This document shows, in pieces, positions 20,838 through 30,771 of a DNA stretch of 64,000 nucleotides. Position 1 is the first letter of the stretch; each line of letters opens with the position of its first letter. A program made the translations under genes and the position numbers. The notes beneath the pieces were generated by a model that ran no database searches, was not told where the DNA came from, and worked only from the letters and a program-made list of their open reading frames with translations. This DNA is from Terebella lapidaria (Eukaryota > Annelida > Polychaeta > Terebellida > Terebellidae): NCBI GenBank assembly GCA_949152475.1, contig OX424567.1, positions 18,749,402 through 18,813,401 on the forward strand, in the 5' to 3' direction.

Positions 20838-21773
20838 TGTAACGATTTTAGTCCGAAAATTGTGTTCGGCCAAGTTTTAATACCTGTTTGTTAATGCGGT
20901 TACATGATATTTTATGGTCGTTAAAAGCGTTTAAAATATAAACAAGTAGATAATGGCGAATATTATTTATTAAAAACTACAACTAAAATTAGACACTACA
21001 TGCAACATTGAAAACAGAAATACTACAAAAAAAAAATAACAATATAAACTGGGTGGGCGGGTGGGATAAAATGTGTGTGTAACCCGGCCGGGGCAGAGCA
21101 GAAAATGAACACACTGCAGGCCTGTGTGTGTGAGCCACGGGTGGAGCAATACATGGTTACTAAGGGGTACGACTCAAGAGACTGTACATATACATGACAG
21201 AGCAAAAGGGTAGAGTTGTAGGATAAACAATGAGAGTTATGCATATATAGTAAATATTTTAAATACTGTTTACATACAAACAATCACTTTAAATTGATTC
21301 TAAGTGTGTGTATATGATTATCAAAGTTCGGTTGTTTTTCAGCTGCTCCGGGTGCTCTTCGGCTGATATCAGACCTTGATGGTATACGCTATTACGTAAA
21401 GGTGCTTGGAAACGGATTTGCAACAATGCAGATTGTTACTAGGCGGTTACTGACTGGTTATCAATCAAAAAAAAAATTTCGGCCAAAAAGTCAGTTTTGA
21501 TTGGTTGGGGTAGGTCACGTGACACCTACCCCAAAAAGTATAAATACTGCCGACTCACAGGAGTCAGCGCCTTTTGACACTGGGACACCAACCAAAGCAC
21601 ATTGCGGTCCAGTCGAACTAAAATTGGCCGAAGAGCAGGCGAGCACCCAAAGATGTCATCATTAGATGAATTCTCAACTATTTCAACCAACTGTATGATT
21701 CGTCAATAAACCTTGAACTGTTGTTGAGTTATTGCTTGAGGCGGCCTAGCTGACTCAGTGTTTGGGTATAACA
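20838..21773 (+). repeat. 5' LTR of the Gypsy fossil
   Basis: Begins TGTAACGATTTTA and ends GGGTATAACA. It matches 36267-36845 apart from an insertion of about 358 bases at 20936-21293. It contains a TATAAATA box at 21539-21546 just after 'GTCACGTGACACC' and an AATAAA signal near 21705, the usual promoter and polyadenylation arrangement of an LTR. Confidence 0.85.
20936..21293. other. ~358-bp insertion inside the 5' LTR, flanked by TTTAAA
   Basis: The 3' LTR lacks this segment. TTTAAA occurs on both sides (20930-20935 and 21288-21293), consistent with a 6-base target duplication. The insert has a GC-rich middle ('GTAACCCGGCCGGGGC', about 21080) and AT-rich ends. No terminal inverted repeats or internal pol III boxes are obvious; the family is unknown. 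Confidence 0.6.
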
Positions 21774-22404
21774 AATGGAAGGACAACCGAAGTGAACTCA
21801 GAGAATTTACTGAAGTAGAGTCAAACGAAGTAATAAGAGAAAAGGACTGGATGACCAGTCGGGTTGAAATCAAAGCTGATAACGTCTGAGATAGCTGTGA
21901 ACCCAAGCTATCAACCGAACTTACAACGGAAGAAGAAGAGGTCGAGAGAATGAGCCGAACACCGAACTACATGATAGGTGATCCCTACTTCGGGAACACT
22001 AGCAGCTGCAGTCCCAAACACGCTACCACAAAGACGAACTGCAGCCGGAGCCTCAGAGCTCCCGGAAGTATCCCACCTGAGTCAACCGAGACGTCCTGCA
22101 GCCGGAGCACCAGAGTTTCCCAAAGCGCCCCTGCAGCTGAAGCTCCAGAGACAACCGAGATGGCCTGCAGCCGGAGCACCGGAGTCTCCCGAAGCGCCCC
22201 TGTAGCCGAATGCCTCGAGCTACCCCAAGACCGAGCAACAGCCACTTAACGACCGTCTCTAGAATAAGCAGGTGACCCGAGAAAAGACTGTAGGAGAGAA
22301 ACTCGGCTCCTAGAACTGTTACAAACGTATAATCAACCAGGCGAATAACTGACCAGGCTGGAGACAGGGAGCATCCGGATGAGCCCGAAGACCCAGACGA
22401 TCTA
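21774..22404 (+). other. Leader of the Gypsy fossil with short tandem repeats
   Basis: Untranslated-looking leader between the LTR and gag. 22030-22215 holds three imperfect copies of a 55-60-base unit with the phrase 'CTGCAGCCGGAGCACC' and 'AAGCGCCCCTG'. The same leader recurs at 36846-37345. No primer-binding site could be assigned with confidence. Confidence 0.6.
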
Positions 22405-23265
22405 GTGAACGAGTTGACCCGACTCCTAGCAACCCAGATGAAGGTGTTTCAACAACATCTGAAGGCAACGAAGAAGGCATCACAGCACGAGCCCGTGTAT
22501 CATCAACCCAGAGGGGGTGGAGTCAGCCGACTCATGACTAACGACGGGTCTGATCCATGGCCGGAATATGAGGCTCATCTGGACGAGTACGCACGATTTT
22601 TCAGGTGGACCGAAGCAGGGAAGGCGTCAAATCTGTGTGTCAGCCTGAGGGGAAATGCCTGGAGTGTGTTGCTGGACCTATCGCCGGACCAGATAATGAG
22701 CTACCCAACCATCCAAGCAGCTCAAAGACAGCAATTCTGCCCAGCCGAAAAGACTTTTGTATATCAAGCCGAACTACAGGGGAGACGACTCCAACCAGAC
22801 GAAGACTTGTCGGAGCTGGCCAGAGACGTGAGAAGCATGAGTTGCCTGGCCTATCCACAGGCTGACCGAACTATCCTAGAGGTGCTGATGAAGATGCATT
22901 CCTGCAACAGCCTGAGCAACAGGGATATGCGGTTGTCTGTGTTAAAAAGCCATCCCGAGATGTTGACGCAGGCCCTGGCGTTTGCTACTGAGTTTGAGAG
23001 CATAATGAAGAGGGATGGCAGCCAGTCGGGAGTCAGACAAAAATTTCGATGATGTCCCCGAAAGGAGCGAACAAGTCCAAGACCTCCGACAAAAGACCGA
23101 CAGCATCCAAAAGCAGTTTTAGGAACTAATGGAGCAAGTGAAGGCTGTGCTGCAAAAGTCAATTAAACCAAGACGACCTCGGGCAGAGATTGAATGTTAT
23201 CAATGCCAGGAAAAAGGACACTATGCCAGAGAGTGCCCCGAAAAGAAGATGACGTCGAACTGAAG
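22405..23265 (+). pseudogene. Gag region with CCHC zinc knuckle (Gypsy fossil)
   Basis: A 215-codon open stretch reads as a retrotransposon gag capsid region: 'LTRLLATQMKVFQQHLKATK' and 'WPEYEAHLDEYARFFRWTE' (typical of Gypsy gag in animals), then 'DEDLSELARDVRSMSCLAYP'. A single zinc knuckle 'CYQCQEKGHYARECPEK' lies at about 23190-23245. Capsid and nucleocapsid would package the element RNA. Fossil. Confidence 0.8.
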
Positions 23266-23279
23266 TGAGTTTCGGCTAT

Positions 23280-24060
23280 GGGGAAAGCCGGAACCCGAAA
23301 GAGAGGACATCTCCACAACCGACAGGTGATCCAGGGACCCGGCCTGAGGGGAGAGATCTGCCTTTGTGTAGAGGGAACCATATTTGGCTGGAAGCTGAAT
23401 ATGGTAGTCAACACCGGCAGCACCATCACGATGCTCAGCTACAGCACCTTCAGGAGCATCAGGCAGCCTGGCATGAGATTGAAGAGATCGTCAGCCCGTC
23501 TTACTATGGTGGACGGGAGCAGTATCAAGTCCGGCTGAAGGGAGCTGCCCCTGTTTATAGCCAGATCCCGGGAGAACCTCATGATGGAGATCACTGATTG
23601 CGAAGATGATGCCATCCTGGGGATGGACTTCATTTGGCAGAAAGTTGACAGTACCATCTTCGACCAACTCCAAATGAGGATCGGCAGTCGGGAGGTGCCC
23701 CTCAACATGTACAAAAACCAGAAGACGACCATAAAGATTTGTGCTGCCGAAGATTTGGAGATCCCAGCTGAATCCGAAAGACTGATCCATGTCCGAACTG
23801 ATGAGGCACAGAATATGGAGGGGGTCATCGAAATGACTCAGGAGCCAACGGGAAACCGACCATGGCTGGTGGGTAGATCTTTGTCAAAGATCAACAAGGG
23901 AGCTGTCCCCGTTCGAGTCATCAATGTGTTGCCGGAGACTGTGGTCATTCGCCGGGGAGCCCATCTAGCAACCCTGACCAGTTTGGGAGGCGAATGTCGA
24001 ATCGTCCCCGTTACCAAGAGCATTCGAAAGACTGGAGCATCCAGACCTGAGAACTAAAGA
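23280..24060 (+). pseudogene. Aspartic protease region (Gypsy fossil)
   Basis: A retropepsin-type segment around 23395-23430 precedes 'ILGMDFIWQKVDSTIFDQL' (23615-23670), the ILG motif expected in the C-terminal half of a retroviral-type protease. This is followed by 'EVPLNMYKNQKTTIKI' and 'TGNRPWLVGRSLSKINKG', the protease-to-RT linker common in this Gypsy group. Its job would be to mature the Gag-Pol polyprotein. Fossil. Confidence 0.7.
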
Positions 24061-24970
24061 GATTGGACCGGGTACGAGAAACTCCAGCAGCTGACCGAAG
24101 AGACAGAGATGTGTGTGTGCCGGCCGAAAGCCGAAAACGAGTGACCGAACTGCTCTACCAGAACCGAAGAGTCTTCAGCGATGATTCCGGCATCCTGGGC
24201 CAAACGAAAGTAGTTCAACACGAAATCCTCACCGGGAACCACCGTCCCATCAAGTAACAAGCCAGACGACTCCCTTCCCATCATCGAAAGCTGGTAGAAG
24301 ATGTGGTACAAGACATGAAAGACCAGGGAGTCAGTGAAAAGATGGTACAACAAGCTTTCGCGTGGATTACCGACGACTCAATGCAGTAACAGAAAAAGAT
24401 GCCTATCCCTTACCCCGAACCGATGACACTATAGCGGCCTGCTCTGAGGCGAAGTGGTTTTCAACCCTGGACCTGACTAGTGGCTACTGGCAGGTGGGGA
24501 TGGACGAAGATGCCCGAAGGAAGTCGGCCTTCTGTGTTCGCGTTGGGCTCTACAGGTTCAAAGTAATGAGTTTCGATCTGTGCAATATGCCGGGGACATT
24601 TGAAAGACTTATGTAGAAAGTCCTCGGTGGACTCTCCTGGAAGACCTGCCTGACATACTTGGACGATGTGATCATCTATAGCCGGACCCTGGAGGACCAC
24701 GTCAGAAACATTCAAGAAGTATTTCTAAAACTGGAGGAGGTGGGCCTGAAGCTGAAACCTTCCAAGTGCAAATTTTTCCAACACGAAGTAGCTTTCCTGG
24801 GTCACATTGTGGGTACAGACGGGATACACACAGACCCTGTCGAGACCGAAGCTGTAAGAAGATGGTCGGCCCCTGAGAACGTGACCGACTTAAGGAATTT
24901 CCTGGGCCTGTGTTCCTACTACCGAAAATTTGTGCCGAAGTTTTCAGAGATAGCCAGTCCTCTACACTGA
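24061..24970 (+). pseudogene. Reverse transcriptase region (Gypsy fossil)
   Basis: RT motifs in order: 'VDYRRLNAVTEKDAYPLPR' region (24362), 'WFSTLDLTSGYWQVGMDEDA' (motif A), 'KSAFCVRVGLYRFKVMSF' (motif B side), 'TYLDDVIIYSRTLEDH' (YLDD catalytic motif, about 24655), 'KPSKCKFFQHEVAFLGHIVG' and 'RNFLGLCSYYRKFVPKFSEI'. This is the classical Ty3/Gypsy RT. Fossil. Confidence 0.9.
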
Positions 24971-25029
24971 CTGACCGAAAAAGGAGCACCTTTCCTGTGG
25001 CGGGCCGAACAGGAGCAAGCTTTCACCGA

Positions 25030-25525
25030 AACTGAAGAATCGGCTGGTAATGGCACCAATCCTAGGGTATCCCTGGGAAGAGGGACGTTACATCCTCGAC
25101 ACTGATGCCAGCAACACCGGGTTAGGAGCGGTCTTGTCTCAAAAAACAAGATGGACAGGAATGGGTCCTCACCTACCTCAGCCGAAGCCTGACCAAAGAA
25201 GAGAGGTGGTATTGCGTCACCCGGAAGAAGTTCTAGCTGTCGTCTTTGCCACCCGAAAGAATAAGCAGTACCTTTTAGGCCGAAAGTTCCTGCTGCACAC
25301 CGATCACAGGAGCCTGCTATGGCTAATGAACTTCAAAGAACCTCAGGGACAGGTCACCCGATGGATCAAGCTTTTGAGTGAGTACGACTTCGAGATCCAA
25401 CACCGACCTGGTCGAGTCCACAACAATGCTGATGCACTGTCGAGATCTGCTTGTAGCCAATGCGGGAAGAGTGACTGGAAGCAGGCCAAGATTGATGCCT
25501 GGGACTTCCGGGAGATTAAATGACA
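25030..25525 (+). pseudogene. RNase H region (Gypsy fossil)
   Basis: 'YILDTDASNTGLGAVLSQ' is followed by 'EVLAVVFATRKNKQYLLGRK', 'FLLHTDHRSLLWLMNF' and 'IQHRPGRVHNNADALSR', the complete signature order of a Gypsy RNase H, which degrades the RNA strand of the RNA-DNA hybrid. It follows the RT directly. Fossil. Confidence 0.9.
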
Positions 25526-27060
25526 AGCCAAGGGATCCCGTAGAAGCAATCCAAGAAAGGGGGAAGCTACTGGGCCGAAGTCACCCGAAAACCCTCTCCC
25601 AAAGAAAGCCGTCAAACCCCAACCGAACAAGACCGAAAGGGCATCAGGGGAACCTAAACCGAAAAGTGGTCGACCGAAGAGCCGAAGTAAGACAACCGAA
25701 ACTGAGGTTGAGCCAGAGCTGGAAAGATCAAGTTGGGGACAAGAGTACCAACTCACTGACTACAGAAAGCAGAGCCTTAGTATCCAGCAGTCAGCACCTT
25801 CATGACCGACAAACTGGTCCAAGCTAAGATCGACTACCCAAGCCTGGGTGCGGAAGAAAAGGTCCTGTACGGCATGAGAAAGAACTGGTGACCGACAGCG
25901 GCGTGATTTATAGATGATGGAGGACCACGGAGGGGTCTGAATGCCTGCAGCTCATCACCCCTCAACCGATCTGCCGGGAGGTTTTCAACCGGACACATCA
26001 AATTCGGCTAGGCGGACACTTGGGTGCAAGAAGAATGTCAGCAAGCATCCGAATACGATACTTCTGGCCGGGAATGCTGAGAGACATCAAGCAGTGGATC
26101 CTGACCTGTGACGATTGTGTTTCCCCAAACACACAGAACCTCAAGAAGTCGCCCATGCAGAAGAACTGGGTAGGATCACCAATGGAGCGAGTAGCCATGG
26201 ACATCATGGGGCCTTTGCCAAAATCAACCCTGGGCAACCGATACACCCTGATGGTGGTAGACTACTTTACCAAGTGGACTGAAGCCTACACAATCCCGAA
26301 TCAAGAGGCAGCCACGGTAGCCGAAGCCTTCACTGGCCAGTTCGTGTCCCGGTACGCCATCCCGAGGGAGGTACATACTGATCAAGGGCACAACTTCGAG
26401 TCTGAAGTTCTGAAAGAAGTTGCCAAATCCTGGGAATCCACAGGACCAGACCTACAGCTTTCCGGCCCCAATCTGACGGATTCATAGAGAGATTCAACCG
26501 AACATTTCAAAAGATGGTGAGCCTGTATATGAGCGATCGACAGACCGATTGGGATCGAATTGTCCCATTGGTTATGGCAGCATACCGAAGCACACCTCAA
26601 GAGACGACCGGGCAGAGCCCCAGCCTGCTGATGATGGGCAGAGAGGTCAACACCTCTGCGGACCTCCTGATAGCACAACCACACCGGGAGACTGGTCAAG
26701 AGGTGACCGAATACGGCAGTCAACTACGAGAGCATATGGAAAAGATCTACTCTGTAGTACAGAAAAATCTACGTGAGCATATGGAAAAGATCTACTCTGA
26801 AGTACAGAAAAGATCGAGCCGAGCGATGTAGCAAAAGAAAAGAAACTAAGCCGTGGCAAGGTCAACAACCAGTACAACCCGGGAGAGCTAGTGTGGATGG
26901 CGATCAAGACCCAAAAGAAGGGAAATGCCCCGAAGTTACAAAGAAAATGGAGCGGGCCGAGACTGGTGGTGGAAAAGTTCACAGGTGTTACCTACGTGGT
27001 AGCAGAGAGCAAATCCAAATAGAAAGTCGTCCATTTTGACCTGCTGAAGCTATACAGAGG
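25526..27060 (+). pseudogene. Integrase region with C-terminal domain (Gypsy fossil)
   Basis: After a variable linker (25526-25860), an HHCC-like zinc region ('HIKFGWADTW' surroundings and 'CDDCVSPNT') leads to the catalytic core: 'VAMDIMGPLPKSTLGNRYTL', 'VVDYFTKWTEAY' and 'EVHTDQGHNFES'. 26860-27050 gives the GPY/F-like end ('LQRKWSGPRLVVEKFTGVTY', 'KVVHFDLLKLYRGVK'). It would insert the cDNA. I see no chromodomain. A 50-base phrase is duplicated near 26730-26810 ('EHMEKIYS' twice). Fossil. Confidence 0.85.
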
Positions 27061-27266
27061 GGTCAAGCATCCGAAATGGATGAAGCAGAGAATGCCTTAA
27101 GACAGACATCTCCCCGAAGAAGATGGCATCGACCCAGAGAAGACAGTTGAGGAGCCGGAGATGGAATCCGGTTCAGACGAAGATTACATACCGAAGAAGA
27201 AGACGTCCGGAGGCCAGGAGTTTGTAGCCGAAAAGAAATAGGAGCCGAAGACAGCTAGACTCTGGT
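27061..27266 (+). pseudogene. Acidic tail after integrase, up to the nested LINE block
   Basis: Acidic and basic mixed sequence ('EEDGIDPEKTVEEPEMESGS') with the ACCGAA-rich base use of the rest of the fossil. The fossil is interrupted at about 27267 and resumes near 34438. Confidence 0.6.
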
Positions 27267-27690
27267 AAAACACCTGTTTGCCCAATTAAGGTGTGGTATC
27301 TTACCTATTGCAATTGAAACTGGTCGATTCAAAAATATAAGAGACACTGATACTGGCAACTTTGAAAACAGACTGTTGAAGAAAGACTATGTGAAATTTG
27401 TAATAATGGTAATATCGAGGTTGAAGAACATTTATTATTATATTGTACACAATATGCATCAGAGAGACATTTTCTTCTTTCAAACAATGAGATTTGCTCT
27501 CACTGCTTCTACCTGCCAAGCATGCGGTAAAGACACATTTGTACAGGCTCCTCAGGATTCCATGATTATGTGTTACTAAATGCAATAAGGAGACATAAAA
27601 ACTCCTGGAATGGGATATTGTCATAAAGATCATCGTAATGCATTCTAAAATACTATTTGTGTTGGATATATCATACAAAACTAGGATTTA
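27267..27690 (+). pseudogene. LINE ORF2 tail fragment, plus strand (downstream piece)
   Basis: Begins inside a coding phrase 'LFAQLRCGILPIAIETGRFK' and, after a frame change, reads 'ERLCEICNNGNIEVEEHLLL' and 'YCTQYASERHFLL', the C-x2-C ... H ... C zinc-like tail of many LINE ORF2s. The phrase expected just before it, ending 'KYKRSL', is found at 34278-34437 but on the minus strand. The two pieces are therefore neighbouring parts of one LINE tail, now about 7 kb apart and in opposite orientation, on either side of LINE-E. Confidence 0.75.
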
Positions 27691-27895
27691 TATCAGTGTT
27701 GAATCTACACCAGTGTGAAATATCGGAGCCATTTTGCATGCATGAGTGCTCATGAACCAGCATATGTATCGGACCATTCTAACTCTGTTGTTTCCTGCAC
27801 ACGCCGTCACGCACCTGTGACTGACCTGAATTACGTCGACATTGAAGAACAACAATAACAACACGATCTCAACAGCCGTACCCACCACACCAGTC

Positions 27896-29128
27896 ATGTC
27901 AACAAAAACCAGATCCGCCCAAAGTAAGTCAAACGTTGATGAAATGCCTGACTGGGCTGTGAGACTAAAAGATGATATTATTGAAAGTCTGGGAAGCAAA
28001 CTTGATTCTATGATAGAAAAAGCAGTGCATGATGTCAAAGAGGAATTCCACAAGGAAATTGAAAAAAGCATCAGTTTCGCCACTCAGTCATTAGCAACAG
28101 AAGTCCAGGATCTGAATGTGAAAATATCCCGTCTTGAAAATGACTCTCAGCAACAAGATAAAACAATGAAGGCCCTTAGGCAGATGTGTAGGGAAAACAA
28201 AGAAAGAACGATACGACTAGAAGCTTATGGTATGAGAGAAGCCCTTGTTTTCTCTGGATTTGAGGAGAAAGAGAATGAAACGGAGGATGACATCAGAACT
28301 GCCTTGTACAAGTTATTCGAGAATGACCTGGATATAGAAGATGCTAGTAGCATGCGGATCTCCAGGTGTCACAGGCTTCGATCTACTCGAGACGGTCAAC
28401 CTAGAGATATAGTTGCCAGATTCCTGTATTATCCAGATAGACAAAAGGTAATGAGTGCTGCCAAAAAACTTGAAGGTAGAGAAGATCCCATCTTTATCAA
28501 TCCACACTTCCCCAGGGAAATACAGCAACGACGTAATCTGCTCAGGCCAATCGTCAAACTGGCCAAATCCAAACACATCAAAGCCTTCCTAGTACAAGAC
28601 ACTCTACATGTCAAAGACAAGGTATACACAGTTGAAAATCTGGACGAGTTGCCATTCCGATGGGAGTCCGTGTCAACGAAAATGACAAATGATCATGTAT
28701 TCTTCTTCGGCGGCCTATCTCCGTTCAGTAATTTCAACGTCATCAACAGCTCCTTTGTCGTAAATGGAGTGACATTTTCTTGTTCAGAGCAAATGTTTCA
28801 ATACCGCAAGGCCACTCATGTCGGTGACGACGTAGCTGCTACAAATGTGCTTCTCGAAACGGATCCTGTTGCCATGAAACGGATAGGCGATGCTCTCCCG
28901 AAGAAACCCTCTTGGAATGACTTGGCTCCAGTGGTGATGAAAGAAGCGTTGATCGCGAAGTTCAGTCAGAATCCTTCCTTGAAAAAGGTGATCAAGGAGA
29001 CTGGGCAACGTCAATCCGTCGAGTGTAACCGAAGTGATAAACTGTGGGGGATAGGACTGCCTCTACACCATGACGCCATCAGTGACGAGAGCAAGTGGAA
29101 AGGCAAGAACCTCCTCGGCAACCATTAG
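27896..29128 (+). CDS. LINE-E ORF1: coiled coil + RRM-like domain + NADAR (YbiA/DUF1768) domain
   Basis: 410 codons from the first ATG (27896); the longer frame from 27842 uses TTG and is unlikely. Residues 25-105 are a heptad-rich coiled coil, 112-255 an L1 ORF1-like RRM plus C-terminal domain ('REALVFSGFEEKENETEDDI', 'ISRCHRL', 'PIFINPHFPREIQQRR'), and 266-410 a NADAR domain: 'FFGGLSPFSNF', 'FSCSEQMFQYRKA' with the conserved Glu, 'VVMKEALIAKFSQN', 'KETG', 'ECNRSDKLWGIGL' (D-x-x-W-G) and 'WKGKNLLGN'. NADAR proteins are N-glycosidases acting on riboflavin intermediates or, as reported, on ADP-ribosylated guanine. A stop at 29126 cuts the last helix: the frame one base off continues 'LGEVRTIINSDS', the usual NADAR ending, so one indel probably removed about 13 residues. 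The domain calls are by motif; the biological role is inference. Confidence 0.85.
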   Translation: MSTKTRSAQSKSNVDEMPDWAVRLKDDIIESLGSKLDSMIEKAVHDVKEEFHKEIEKSISFATQSLATEVQDLNVKISRLENDSQQQDKTMKALRQMCRENKERTIRLEAYGMREALVFSGFEEKENETEDDIRTALYKLFENDLDIEDASSMRISRCHRLRSTRDGQPRDIVARFLYYPDRQKVMSAAKKLEGREDPIFINPHFPREIQQRRNLLRPIVKLAKSKHIKAFLVQDTLHVKDKVYTVENLDELPFRWESVSTKMTNDHVFFFGGLSPFSNFNVINSSFVVNGVTFSCSEQMFQYRKATHVGDDVAATNVLLETDPVAMKRIGDALPKKPSWNDLAPVVMKEALIAKFSQNPSLKKVIKETGQRQSVECNRSDKLWGIGLPLHHDAISDESKWKGKNLLGNH

Positions 29129-29395
29129 GTGAAGTGCGCACTATCATAAACAGTGACTCCTAATCACTATCCTTGACACTGAGCGTACAGAACATGAACT
29201 TGAGCATCACATATTCACTCTTGGTAGATAGATAACGAACATCCACTTGTACAATATGAGTTCTAGGATAAGTTTATGTAATGTTTCATTTCCTACACCC
29301 AGTATTTTTTTATGTGTTATGTGTTTCCTTTTCTGAACATACCCTATATATTATGACTGTGTATGCAATGATGTATGTGTATATGTGTATGTGTG

Positions 29396-29438
29396 TATAT
29401 AATATATATATATATATGTATATATATATATGTATGTG

Positions 29439-29516
<78 letters not shown>
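29396..29516. repeat. (TA)n microsatellite
   Basis: About 120 bases of nearly pure TA with a few TG interruptions at the left, between the two ORFs of LINE-E. The 79-codon frame over it is a repeat translation. Confidence 0.95.
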
Positions 29517-29518
<2 letters not shown>

Positions 29519-30080
29519 GACTTAATATTCGAAGGCTGAGCTAATGAAGTTAACTGATTGTATGATACTACATGTATGCATACTGCATGCAGTGGTATAC
29601 AAGGTTAATATATCATGTTCGAATCTGAGTGTATCTGATTAAAGGTATATAGTTTTCGAGATCATACCTGATTGCTCCTCATTTATATTGTTGCAATCAA
29701 TGATTTTTTGGCATGTGATCATGAAAAATTTCAGGTTCGCCCGTTTGTAATGATCTTCTTGATGAAAATGATTATATTGACGTACATGTAAATTTATTAA
29801 CTACAATATGGAATTAGTGTATCGTATCTCAACTGTTATGTATATGTATGTGACCTGGTAATAACACTGAATATAACTCTAACATGCACCTGTCTCGTGT
29901 TTGTTTGTGTTGTTGTGGTTTCTTGTGGCCGCCGTTTTCACACATTTAACATACGAACAAGTACATCCGTGAGTACAAACAAATCAATGAAGATCGGATA
30001 TTCATCCTGTATACTGAAAGGAGTAACTCAAGCAGGAGTAGTTCTGCGCTCTAATCCATCATAACCACGGTGTGAAAATG

Positions 30081-30262
30081 CTGTGAGTTGACTATAACCG
30101 TCTTCTTTATGGCTCACTGAGTAATGCCTGGGATAACTGAACCTATTAGTGGACAGCAATGTGTGAGATTGTTGTGAGTTGACTATAACCATCTTCTTTA
30201 TGGCTCACTACGTAATGCCTTGGATAGCTGAACCTATTAGTGGACAGCGATGTAGAAATCCA
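30081..30262. repeat. 92-bp tandem duplication between the LINE-E ORFs
   Basis: Two copies (starting about 30081 and 30173) of a unit beginning 'TGTGAGTTGACTATAACC' and ending near 'CCTATTAGTGGACAGC', differing at about five positions. Tandem units are common in LINE 5' untranslated regions, so this may mark the 5' region of the ORF2-bearing element. Confidence 0.85.
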
Positions 30263-30771
30263 TATTCGATGTCCATGACCAGAACCCATTGATAACAAGC
30301 AATGTGTCTTGTGCTCATTGCAGCATTAGTTTATACGTATGCATACACGTTATGGTTACGATGTAATCCCAAGTTTATATATATATATATATGGTCATAT
30401 CGTGTTGACGAAATATTATTTATATGCCCAGATACATGTAATTCGTAAATTTTCAATCAACAGAATATTAGTTTCTATTCTGCACTTAACTAACCTCTAA
30501 CAGATCTACTGACCATGAGATGCACGTTTCATTGTTTCCTCGGTAAACATCTCAGCTCATTATAAGAATGAATCTTGAGGAGCCTCGCGCTCTGAAATGC
30601 ATCACTACTTGTGCTTACTCATGTACCTAGTGTCGGCCGAACGAGACCGATCACATATCAACAGGATTGCATTTCAAGTCTTTACCCTTTTGTTCAAATA
30701 TAACTATCATCTAAATATGCATGGTGCTCGATGCAATATATTCTATATTTATTTGCTGATGATCATCAAGT

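Noticed and set aside
29281-29520. 79-codon Tyr/Ile-rich frame
   Set aside because: Translation of the (TA)n microsatellite.
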